The notes beneath the pieces were generated by a model, which was given only the letters and a program-made list of their open reading frames with translations, did no database searches and was not told where the DNA came from. Below, one piece after another: positions 1 through 10,500 of a DNA stretch of 64,000 bases. Source of the DNA: Tetracentron sinense. Its lineage: Eukaryota > Streptophyta > Magnoliopsida > Trochodendrales > Trochodendraceae. The stretch is taken from assembly GCA_015143295.1 (NCBI GenBank), contig CM026568.1, positions 20,528,607 through 20,592,606 on the forward strand. The letters run 5' to 3'. Within the stretch, counting starts at the first letter, position 1. Each line of letters begins with the position of its first letter. The translations under genes were made by a program, and so were the position numbers.

Positions 1-33
1 TATTACTCAATAATAATGTTTGATTGTGTAGGA

Positions 34-467
34 ATGATTTCTTCATCTACAAGAGGTAATTACCAGACGTGACCAACGAAGTCTTGTGCTTGCGAGGCTC
101 AATGTATAGTAAAGATATCAAAGACATCCTTTAATCGTGGGAGAAATTACTATTCATGTGCTGAAAAAAAGGTAAGTTATTAATGTATTAATAATAATTA
201 AGAGTCATTACAAATGAATACTGATGCTTTATTAATATGATCTCGCAGGGCATACAATGTGACAATTTTATCTAGATTTACGGCGAATACGTAAAACCAT
301 TGGAACAATCTTTTACTGGCCCCAGACTACTGGTGACAAATGAAGTTTTGTGCTTTGAAGGTCGATTGTCAAAAGTGAAATCAGAAAACTCTTTTATTAA
401 ATATATTTTAGTTGGTTTTGGTGTTGTTTTTTTTGTTTTACTTGCTATAATACTTGTAAAAATTTAG
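34..467 (+). pseudogene. GRF-type zinc-finger protein with C-terminal membrane anchor, broken
   Basis: Seen: two exons joined in phase 0, donor GTAAGT at 172 and acceptor GCAG ending at 248. Exon 1 (34-171) begins ATG and holds CAC-x4-C (from 85), then KTSFNRGRNYYSC; exon 2 opens GIQCDNF. This Cys spacing with a KTS...RGRxYYxC core is the GRF zinc finger. The rest (276-467) encodes a hydrophilic stretch and a final hydrophobic segment of about 20 residues ending VKI, which suggests a tail-anchored membrane protein; small plant GRF proteins often end this way. Two in-frame stops break it: TGA at 70-72 and TAG at 273-275, the latter where the GRF fold normally has Trp after the phenylalanine. 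Both fit C-to-T transitions (CGA to TGA; TGG to TAG). The start could lie left of the window. Function of this small family is unknown. Confidence 0.7.
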
Positions 468-1949
468 TTTGTTTAGTTTGGTGTTGGTTCACTGGATGAA
501 AGTAACAATCTGACTGATGGATATTTTTAACAGATCAGTTGTTGTATTTTCTTATTTAGCAATCCAATTAGACCACTTGATTTTACAGGCGTTGTGTGTT
601 CCGGAAGAGGTCTAAGTGCGGAATATGAAAAAATTCAACTTGCAAGTAGCTTATCTATCAAAAAACAATTCAGAAGAAAAATTGGAACAAGCACTACTTT
701 TATCATAAATCCAACCGTATTACACAGCACAGAATCATGCATATGGACTGTTTTAAAGGTGGGGCATCACATTATTGTCCGTGCACCATTATGCTGATAT
801 GAGGATGATAGGACTATATATCCTTATGCTCCTTGGGGCCTAGCCGAAGGGGACCATGATCCCAATTTTTATCTCCAGCTTACAAGGAGATCTCTGGGAA
901 GACTTCGCACATAGTGAATACGGTCATAAGGGGAACTCCTGAGATGATTCCCACATGAATTTAGTAAAAAATTTATTGGGTGAAGCAGTAATGGGATCCA
1001 CATGCCCTAATAATTAACACTGCAAAATAACAATACATGTGAAAATTGGGCGAAACTCCATGTTTAGCTCCATGACACAAGAGCATACTTAGGACATTCG
1101 TTTCTGAGGCGTGGTCCTGCTTAGCAGCACCATCCCATGAGAGCAGACTCATTATCCCACCTAGATGAAAAATAAAATTCTATGGGGTCTAAATCAATGT
1201 GTACATTTAGGCATTTCGACAACAGATCTCCAACAGATTTACCATACCCATGTCTTAATCAAAAGGGGACCTCTAGAACAATTAATTGTCATCCATTAAA
1301 TCAAGTGGTCCAATTGCTAGGAAGAGTCAAGAGAGTGGCCTGCTGAATTGCTACACAGGAAAGTATCAATCCAAAATTTTACTTGAATCCAAACAAATTT
1401 TACTTCAATTATGGTGCAGCTTGGAGCTCCAATTGCAGTCTTATCTTATTGTCCATTCTGGGCTGTTTGGCAAGCCCCATTTAGAACCTGTCAATATTTA
1501 AAAGTAGATACATAAAAACAAATAAGAAATATTTACATTTCAAACAGTGAGGCATGAGAAATTCATAGAGACAAACTCCTTACAACAGAACAAGAAATCC
1601 AACTTAAAAAGATCCCATTATTCAACTTTAAAAGTTCCAAAAATACTCAAAACTAGTTCCCATCTTGGAGTCCCTGATCCCACATGAGAGAATATAGTTT
1701 ACAAAACAAGATACAAGAAATCCATTTGCTTCAACAAGAATGTTCACGCTGTCATGAAACTCTCTTCCATATATGCTTATAGTTATTTGATTATGGCTCA
1801 TCTCCCATCTCTCTGAACTGGCTTGCATGTCTAACTCCCTACAACACAAAGCAAGCCAAAATAGCCAAAAATAAATTTTATTGTAAGAAACAATATAGCA
1901 CAAACTGGTGCAAATTTGGTATATGTTGTAGACTACTTATAAAATTTTA
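468..1949. other. Intergenic, no gene recognised
   Basis: No protein family, RNA gene or clear terminal repeats were recognised. Short open frames here lack homology that I can see. The right part (about 1630-1949) may be 3' flank of the FRS pseudogene, which is read on the minus strand. Confidence 0.4.
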
Positions 1950-2434
1950 CTATTTAATTACCAATGATTGGTTTGAAGCAGATGGAGCAACCACATAACT
2001 ACCTTTGAAGAAATTATCCAGATTTGCCTATTCACAAATAAAGTTACATTTCAATTAGCGAAACATATAAAACGTAATGTATTATAAATTATATTAACCA
2101 TAATATTTACGTTCTCTTGTATTCCAACAGGCGGATTGAATACATAACCACCTCCCAAAAAGCTAGCCAAGTTTGCCTATTCACAAATAAATACGCATCA
2201 CATAGAGTGTAACGTAAATAATTCTATGTTATAAAAATTATATTAAATTTTAAGCAAATAATATCGATAAAATAAAAGCATTAAATTTATGGTCTCTTGT
2301 GTTCTAATCTCATTGACGATGTGTTGTGCTCTTGAAGTAGGTGGAGCCTCATTGACGATATCTTGTAATGACAATATTTTTAATGACCAATAATTAAGAA
2401 AGAAGTAACACTTTTGAAGAAGGAACCTATTCAT
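1950..2434 (-). repeat. Duplicated C-terminal exons of the FRS pseudogene
   Basis: Seen: two homologous small exons follow each other. Exon B (2111-2176) reads ANLASFLGGGYVFNPPVGIQ plus EN; the final exon (1950-2027) reads ANLDNFFKGSYVVAPSASNQ plus SLVIK and stop. Both follow the same acceptor context (TTTGTGAATAG). The exon before them (within about 2291-2365) ends ...TQET, like the IQEN end of exon B. At the equivalent donor it has ATAAAT instead of GTAAAT, possibly a lost splice site. The pattern is ANLxxFxxGxYVxxP. This indicates exon duplication before decay. The exon C boundary is uncertain. Confidence 0.6.
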
Positions 2435-4472
2435 CTAAATAAAAGACAAATAACTTTTTTGGTTATTGCTTCTTTTTCCTTCGCGATATTTTTTCTTATG
2501 TAGAGTCCTTTCTTTTAAATCGTGGTTGACCCTTAGCCTTCACATCTAAGAGACTAATTACCATGTTGCATGTGTTTGATACAACATTACTGTTATTCAC
2601 ACAATTTGACGAAGCAATCAGTGGACTTGATTTTGATTGATTGCTCCAACACAATGATTCATTACTAAGTAATTGATCCTTTAATTGACACATATTAGAT
2701 ATCACAATGTTGCAACTCTCTTTAACATCCCCTGCAATCGTTGTAACTTCCATCAACTTATTGAACATCTTAGCATAGCTTGGTGTATGCAGTTTGACAC
2801 CCAAATCATCGTAGCCACTTTTAATTAAAGTGTATTTTCGCTTTATGTCTTTTCTCTATCGATGTAAAATGTAGGTGGGTGGAATCTTTTTTACTCTTAT
2901 TTGGGTGAGCACCAAAATAGAGTGTCTGCATATAATCCATCTGAACTCAAATAAAAGACACGTGCACTTCACTTCACATTCCACTTCATTGAAATAAGCA
3001 TTGAAAGCCACATCTTTCTTATTTTCTCCAATTTTTACATCTTCAACAACTTTATATATGCAAATGGAGCCTTCCTCCTTAATGATATATTTCTCGCAAT
3101 ATATCTTTTCCCTCAACTCCTCTTGAAACTCTTGAAATTTTGCATTCATGTAAGCTCTCTGAAACTGTTTATCAATATCATAATGACTTAAACATTCATA
3201 CATTCATTTGAAAGAATAATATTCCGTTAGGTTCTCATTTTCAACCTTATCTCTTAAAGCATTATCGTATTGTTCAACAAATTGCTTTAAACTTATTTTG
3301 GAATGCACATAATTATCAAAAATGAATTCATACTTTCACTATGTTGTGTAGTTAACATTCCTGCCCAAAAAGTGTCTGTCACATAAATTGGAACCCAACG
3401 ATGCCGCTCATCATACAACACTCTTAACTAGTCATTTTCATGAAGATCATATTTTTCAATCATCCCTCTCCATCCTTCTTCAAACTCATCCTTGAATAAA
3501 TAATCATATACAATATTTTTCAAAGCTGTTTTAATGGTTTTATACTCAGCATATCCTTTAAATTTTTCGGGAATCTTTTTCATTATATGCCACAAGCACC
3601 ACCGATGTCGAGTATTTGGAAACACCATCTCAATAGCCCTCTGCATAGCTTTGCACAACCTAATAACATTGATTGCCCGTGATGATTTACTCCTACAAAA
3701 TGAGCAAAAGGTATATCATACTTATTTGTGAGATACGTTGTGTCAAATGTGACATCTTCGAAAGTTTCATATGCTGCCCTATTCCTTGCATCAGCCCAAA
3801 ATAAGTTCCTTACACGACTATTCTCATCCAAGTTCATTATATAATTTTTTTTTGAATTATTCATTTGTATTCCAGTAAAATAGCATTAGATTGCTCGGCA
3901 TCACCCTCCCCAAGTCTTAACCTTCTTGCTTTCTCAATATAATTTTGACAATCTTTTTCAGCAAATGATAAATTCTCAAATCCCCCGGCTTCGATAATAA
4001 GAGAATTAAAATTCTTATTCGCACGTATCCCAGCTTGATCATTTAGTACAAGTCTCTTTTTCATATGCTCATCCATCTTCTTGTTACATCTGAAATGTCA
4101 AACTTTTCTTGGACTCAATGTATGATTATGTTCAAGTTTAACAGTGGTTACTTTAAACACCCCATCAGATTGTAGTGTTAATCTTATCTTAGTTGCGCAC
4201 TCCATTTTTTTTATGAAGCGTGACATAGATAACTTATTTGAAAATTGTGGCTTCCTTGTTCGAGAATATGCAAATGTGCAGTATTTCATCATTCCATCAT
4301 ATCCACATCCAATCGATATTTTTAGAACACCAAATTTTTCTTGTCGACCATAATTTGCATAATACTAATAACCATCTTCATGTGAGTTAAACAACATCCC
4401 CAACTCATAATTTTTAATTTCTTCTTTCTCATTTACTTCAACTCTCTCATGTACTATGGATACATTCTCCAT
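1950..4472 (-). pseudogene. FAR1-RELATED SEQUENCE (FRS/FHY3-like) protein, broken
   Basis: FRS proteins are plant transcription factors domesticated from Mutator-like transposases. Seen on the minus strand from ATG at 4472: a FAR1/WRKY-GCM1-like DNA-binding part (CTFAYSRTRKPQ, MECATKIRLTL, LEHNHTLSPRK); a MULE transposase part (NLFWADARNRAAYETFEDV, TFDTTYLTNKYDIPFAHF, VFPNTRHRWCLWHIMKKIP, WAGMLTTQHSESMNSFFDN); a SWIM zinc finger (CTC...FRWIICRH, about 2900-2960); and C-terminal exons ending at 1950. It is decayed. In-frame stops lie at about 4360, 4098, 3428 (TAG for the Trp of ENDWLR), 3204, 2856 (TAG for Trp of HRWRKD) and 2496. A one-base shift lies near 3861. About 30 codons of the transposase core are missing near 3665, where MLLGC runs into CKAMQRAIE. 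It could be an old MULE rather than a host FRS; no terminal repeats were found, so I favour an FRS pseudogene. Confidence 0.8.
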
Positions 4473-6226
4473 TATCAAACAAACCTCTTATCGTGAACAA
4501 CTGTTAGAATAAGACTTCATAAAATTGAAAACACAACAGATCAATAGACAACTAGTTTAGACACAATAGATGATTGTCCTAAGAGAAAACACAACATATC
4601 AAGATGTATTGCAGCTAAAATTTTCATCTTGTTACGCATCTATTATCTTCCTCAAAAATTTGTCATACTTTTTATTGTCATCAGTAAATTAAAAAGTTGC
4701 TTTTGCACCAATTTATGAAGAACATATAATATATACCTAAGCAAATTACTGGTGGCCATTATAGAACCATACATATAGAGGCCATCCCTAAATTCCTAAG
4801 CATCCCACAACATCAAATATCAACACCAGCAGATAAGCTGAAAACACAATCTAACCGGTTTCAGTTCTTAAAACGTCGAGTTCATTACATCAAGATACTG
4901 AGGTAACTTGAAAAACCCAATTTTTTGTTTTTTGTTCGGCAATTCAAAAAACATGATTTAGATCTAACTTAAAAAGTAATGAATAGAAAACAATATAAAA
5001 CCATAGGAAAATAGGGGGAAAGGAAATTGTGAACCTTCGATATTCACCCGGCCATTAATTGTGTAACCTTCACTTGTCCTGCAAAATACATAATTCAAAC
5101 AAACCTTCCATGTCAAAACCCTAACAGATTCACACGAAAATTAACAAACTTTAATCCAAAATAATTCAAAAGAGAGCCAACCAGTAGATTAGAGTTTGAA
5201 AACATGGAGACAAAAATAAACAAATCCTACCCAGATGAAATCGCGAGGGACGAATGAAGAAGAGAAAAGCAGAACTGCAAGATAACTGAAATGGAAACTT
5301 GTTCGAGTCTAGTCGTGTTTTCTCACTTGTTCGAACTTCCACCGCTTGTTCGAGTCTCGTGGGGATTTTGAACCGGTAGAGATGGAGAGGGAGAGAGAGA
5401 GGACCCAAATTTATACTTTGCCTTGACACAGGCCAAAATCAAATCACTTTTTTTTAATAAAAAAAACAGCCTAATAATAGTTGGGGTTTGGGCATCTCTG
5501 ATGTGGGCATGTGTGATGTGGCAGCCACATAAGATGGGATGCAGATTTGGGTGTTTTCGATGGGCTATGCAACGTTATTCAATATAAAATAAGGACTTTT
5601 TTAATAAAGTTTTAGGGTGTTTGGAATTTCAACTAAGACCCCAATCATTTGGGAGAATATATTGGTGAGTCCTAATAATAAGACCCACTTTTCTTTTTAT
5701 GGATAAATACGAGGTTGTGGATTATTTCTATAATTGTAATAAACTCCGACTTATTAATTGTAAATAAATTATACGTATACTATAATAGTTCCAATGAGAT
5801 GTCAATAATTTTGTATATAATAAAGTAAGGTGAAGGGTAGTTAAGTCCACTTAAAGTTTGATACACTCTTTATACTTTTATTACTAGAATGATAATAATA
5901 TTCAAATAATTTTGAAATATTTTTTTTTAATCCAACAATGAAGTTATTATTATTTTTTTTTTCAGTTTAATCGCATACAACAATGGTAGGTCACTAACCT
6001 CAAATGTTTTGTTTTGGCTGATAGGAAATCCAAAAAAATCAGAACCCAATTACAAACCTACGCGTGGCACCCCACACCTATCCATAATTATCGGACAATT
6101 CAAAGGGGAAGAGAAGTCAAATGGAAAAACTACTATTATTAATGATGAGCAAATGTATTGGCTGTCCGGGAAGTGTGGAAGATAAAAAACTCGGACCCAC
6201 CACCCAAATAGGACTCGAATATCATG
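4473..6226. other. FRS 5' flank and intergenic
   Basis: About 4473-5430 is probably promoter, leader and leader intron of the FRS pseudogene, read on the minus strand: there is a GGGTAGGATT-type donor near 5230 and CT-rich leader sequence at 5240-5430. The remainder (5430-6226) is AT-rich; no gene or mobile element was recognised. Confidence 0.35.
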
Positions 6227-6235
6227 CACCACAAT

Positions 6236-6527
6236 GGCCTCGGATTGTCTCTGGCGAAGCCAGAAACCCCTCTCGGGTTACCATAGAATAGGGGACATGT
6301 GGCGATAAAAAGGGGAGAAGTCATTTCATTTTCTCCCAATGATTTTGACTTCTCCCCACTTGATATCTCTCCCCTTTTATCTCACCACCTTATTGCCATA
6401 TGTCATGTAGTGTGTGGAGAAGTCAAAATCATGGGCTCCATGATTTTAACTTCTCCACCGCTTGTCCCCTAATCTATGGTTGCCCGAGACAAGCAATTTC
6501 TGGCTTGGCCAGAGACAACCCGAGGCC
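6236..6527. mobile_element. Mutator-type MITE, 292 bp, perfect 9-bp target duplication
   Basis: Seen: the ends are GGCCTCGG... and ...CCGAGGCC. The terminal inverted repeat of about 65 bp runs 6236-6300 against 6462-6527, sharing the TTGTCTCTGG core and a TATTCTATGG/CCATAGAATA-type block. Direct copies of CACCACAAT (6227-6235 and 6528-6536) flank it exactly. A 9-bp duplication with long TIRs is the signature of Mutator-like elements. An inner inverted repeat based on GGAGAAGTCA.../...TGACTTCTCC lets the whole element fold. There is no coding capacity. Confidence 0.88.
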
Positions 6528-6632
6528 CACCACAATGGGGTAAAAAAAGAAGAAGAATCAAATGAGAGAGTAGAAGGTTAATTTAGGCTACACGTAATCA
6601 AAGAGGTGGGCCACCAATTGAACTGATCAGAT

Positions 6633-6891
6633 GAATGTTATTAGAATTGGACCGGCCGGTTGAACGGGTAAAACTAGGAACCGGCCAGGTTTGCGGTTCG
6701 AAAAACTACCTGAACTGGACTATTAAAAACTGGTACAAAACGGACAGATCCGATCGGTTCAACTGAGAAACCGGTAGAATAGGCTAGGGAAAGAGAAAAA
6801 AATGGAAAGAAAAAACATTTTTTTATTAATAAAATGACATGGCCAAACCGGAAACTACCGGTTCGAGACTCGACCGGTTCTGAAAAGATTG
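6633..6891. mobile_element. hAT-like MITE rich in ACCGG (older copy)
   Basis: Seen: many ACCGGTT/AACCGG motifs, a left end like GAATGTTATTAGAATTGG and a right end TTCTGAAAAGATTG. These match in order the ends and interior of the better-preserved copy at 61629-61881. Ends are worn and no clean target duplication remains, so boundaries are good to about 10 bp. Confidence 0.6.
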
Positions 6892-7385
6892 GTTCAGATG
6901 GTAGTTGATGATCGTGGCTTCAGGAAAGGGTATAAAAGTAGTTTCATAAATATAGAAAACTGCAGCAATTCATGCCCAAAAAAAACAGAGCGGGAAGGAG
7001 ACGTCCGGATTCAAAACCTGTCGAATTCCGAGAGTCATACTTATCTACAATGATCATTGTAGAATCTCCTACAAATAACCGATAAAAGCAAGCCATGTCA
7101 GGTTTGCAACAATTTTTATTATTGGTAATAGTCATAGTCAAAGAAAAGACTAAGTAAGCTGATGTGGCATGCCTTCATTAGGTACAGTTCCAAACAAAAC
7201 AGCAAATATCGTAGTTTCCCTCGCGCAGTTTGGAAAGACGGGTATTTTCATTATTACATAAATAATCCAGTGGTAAATCTGTAAATATCAATCCAGCACT
7301 CTCTGGCGGAGACGACAACGGCAAACGCAGAGACGGTGAGAAGCCAATCAAAGGAGGGAGAAAGCAAAAAAGAAATGAAAATAAG
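6892..7385. promoter_or_regulatory. Upstream region of VAC14
   Basis: Non-coding stretch between the MITE and the VAC14 TATA box, presumed to hold the promoter. No specific operator-like motif was recognised. An ATG at 7374 lies upstream of the TATA box and so would not be in the mRNA if the predicted start site is right. Confidence 0.4.
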
Positions 7386-7393
7386 TATAAATA
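7386..7393 (+). promoter_or_regulatory. Putative TATA box of VAC14
   Basis: TATAAATA at 7386-7393. Usual spacing would put transcription start near 7415-7425. From there to 7589 no other ATG occurs, so the ATG at 7589 would be the first in the message. Confidence 0.55.
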
Positions 7394-7588
7394 CAGAAGA
7401 GACTCTCAGAAGAAGGTTGGAAAAAAAAAAACTAGGTTATTTGTTTGTCCAGAGGCGTTCGTTCAGGTTTTCTGTTCTTGCGATATTTCTTTCGAGAACT
7501 CAGATTACAGCACATTGTGTTTATTTTTTTCGATTCTTGGTCTGGTTTTTCCCTGGAAATTTTCCAATTCGACGAAGAAGATTCGGAA

Positions 7589-10500
7589 ATGAGGTCAATT
7601 TTTCCAGGAGTATCACGTTCCATGACTGTAATGCCGCCAAATGTTGTTATAAAACTCGTTGACAAGAAATCCAATAAGCGCAATGCAGCCACGCTCGAGG
7701 TGTTTCTCTATTTTTCTGCAAATTCATTTCTATTATCGACTCTTCTGTTTTTACTAGGGTTTTGAAATTGTTCTTTGGGATTCTTGAATTGTTTTTTGGT
7801 TACAGGTTGTAGATACAGTTAAGAAATTTGTTGAAGCCCACGATCACGGCAGGATAACGGAAATGATCAATTTTTTGATTACAGAAATGACGGACTCGGA
7901 AAATCTGGACCGGAAGAAGGTTTGTGGATGATTGGAGAAGACAGTTTATCTTAGATTTTGGATGGAAATATTATTCTTGTTTGATTTAGCTTAGATATTC
8001 TATGCTTGTTCGCATTACTTTCTTTCAGGGAGGATTATTAGGACTTTCTGCCGTGACGCTTGGTTTGACTACAGAAGCGGCTCAGCATCTTCAGGTAAGG
8101 AATTTGGTTCAAGATATCCACGTATTCGTTGGGTTGACCCTGTAGACATAAATATATATTATTCTTGGCTGAACAACTTAAATTACACATTTCTTGGTAA
8201 GATTCTAGTTGGAGTGTATAATGTGAACGCAACGTTTTAAACCCATTTATGGTAAGTGATGGGAGATACACTGTTATGTAAATTTAGCTCTTACAAATAA
8301 AACGATGAAAAAGTTTTACTTTCAAGATCACCTGCAAATGGTGCCTCTCTGATCGAACCAACTATATTGTCAACTTCCAATTGTGATTTCTGAAAACCTT
8401 AATTTAATAATATGAACTAGACTTAACTATCAAATGTATTTCTCATATATTTGTGTTTGTGTGTGTATATATATATATAATTTTATTTATTTATTAATAT
8501 TTAAAATCAGTCTGACTGGGTAGTCTGGTCCAGATTTTAAAACGAAGAAGAGAATTTAGCTGTTATTCTATTTTTCTGTCCAGGCTCTCACTTTTGATGG
8601 CTTTTATTCTTATGTTTTAATGTTTTCAAATGGTGTATTTTGTGCAGAATTTTTTCCTTTCTCTTTTTTTTTTTCATTCATGGATATCCTGTTCATACTT
8701 TTATTTCGCTTGGATGTAACTCAGCAAATAGTACCGCCCGTGCTTAATGCATTCTCTCACCAAGATAGCAAAGTTGGCTATTGTGCTTGTCAAGCTCTGT
8801 ATAACATCGCAAAGGTGAGAGTTGATCCGTAGGCTTATATTTTATGGTTTCTGTTGACATAATGTTCCATTGCCGATGTAATTCTCTCTAGCTGCTGTGC
8901 AGGTTGTAAGAGAAGGAATCATTGAATTTTTTAATCAGATCTTTGATGCACTAAGTAAACTCTCAGCCGTCCCAGACGCCGACTTGCAGGGAGCTGTTTA
9001 CCGTTTAGATCGACTTATGAAGGTATTTTCCTTATTAGTCGGCTTGTGCCAACCATATCCCGAAAAGTGATTGTTCAAAGTTTAATCCTTTGCCTATTGA
9101 TAAAAATAGGACATCGCAACTGAAACTGATTTATTCAGGTGTGTATTTTCATAGTTTATTAGCTTCTAGTTTTGAGTTAAGTGGTAAATTTTTAACTTGG
9201 TTGTGTAACTTTATTTTATTGTTTTCATTATTTTTCTCAGCTATGAAGAATTTATACCACTGCTGAGGGAGCGTATGCTTGTCCTAAATCCTTCTGTCCG
9301 CAAATTTTTGATAGGATGGATCACTGTATTGGATGGTGTTTCGGATTCTCCTATACTGGATTATCTTCTCGATTTTTTTGATGGTAAATATTCACTAAAT
9401 ACAAATTAATAGAACTTTAAGCAAGATGTATGCTAGTTCATAGGACTTAACAAAATTTTCAGGTTTGTTCAACATGCTAAGTGATATTAGCGATGAAGTA
9501 CGGGAACAAGCACATTCAGCAATTGCCAGGTTTCTCCAAGAGATCAAATGCTCTGCAGTAAGATTCCTGGTAATGTGCAAGGGGTAATTTTTCGGGGATT
9601 TTTGTAGTAATGCTTATGCTAGTCACTTACCTTTCACTTGGAAGACTGGCACCATGCATTGAAAATTTCCTTATTCTTTTTGAGTTTAAGAGTTTGTAGG
9701 ATGATGTTTTATTTGACATTTAGTTTTAACAAGAAATAGTGTTAGAAATAGGCATTAATGTAAAGTATTTTAAAGAATAAATCGTGTTTAATTTTCTGAC
9801 TCAAGCAATGAACTGAAGCCTGTAGATTATGGTCGCATGGTTAAAATATTGGCATTGAAGGCAGCTTGTTCAGATGAACTAACTCGGCTGACAGCTATCA
9901 CATGGGTAAGGAGATTGGCACATTAGATCGCAAAAAAAACAAGACGTTGTTTGTATCACATTGTTGCATTTCTTTATCAATTTTCATCATCTGATGTGAT
10001 TTTTGTAGTTGATCTTCTCTTGGTTGAGGATGTGCAGTTTTCAGGATTCTGTTTCTAATTCTTTTGTAGACAGACCGATATACAAATTTTTATTTTTTTT
10101 GTATTACTTCATTCAGATAATCATTTTCAATATATCTACTTGAGCCTACAGATAAATGAGTTTGTAAAACTTTGTGGAGCTCAGCTGCTTCCTTATTATG
10201 CTGATATATTGGGAGCCATTTTGCCCTGCATATCTGATGAAGAGAAAATAAGAATGGTAAATTTATTCTTTAAAAAAAAAAAATCTAAATGATGATATTG
10301 ACTTCTTTAGTTATTCGACTGCATGTATGACAATTTTTTTGTCAAGTATCTCATATACTGCACATTGTTTTCCTTTTATTTTGTCAGGTTGCCTGTGAAA
10401 CAAGTGAAGAGCTTTGTGCAATCAGTTTTGATCCAGCAGAGGGATTTGATATAGGAGCGTTACTCTCCATTGCTAGGAGGTACAGTTTTTTTAACCTGGG

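Noticed and set aside
1628-1903. Minus-strand open frame of 91 codons
   Set aside because: No recognisable domain; composition and position suit downstream flank of the FRS pseudogene.
7336-7662. Open frame overlapping the VAC14 start as an upstream ORF
   Set aside because: Its only true ATG (7374) lies before the putative TATA box at 7386, so it should not be in the mRNA.
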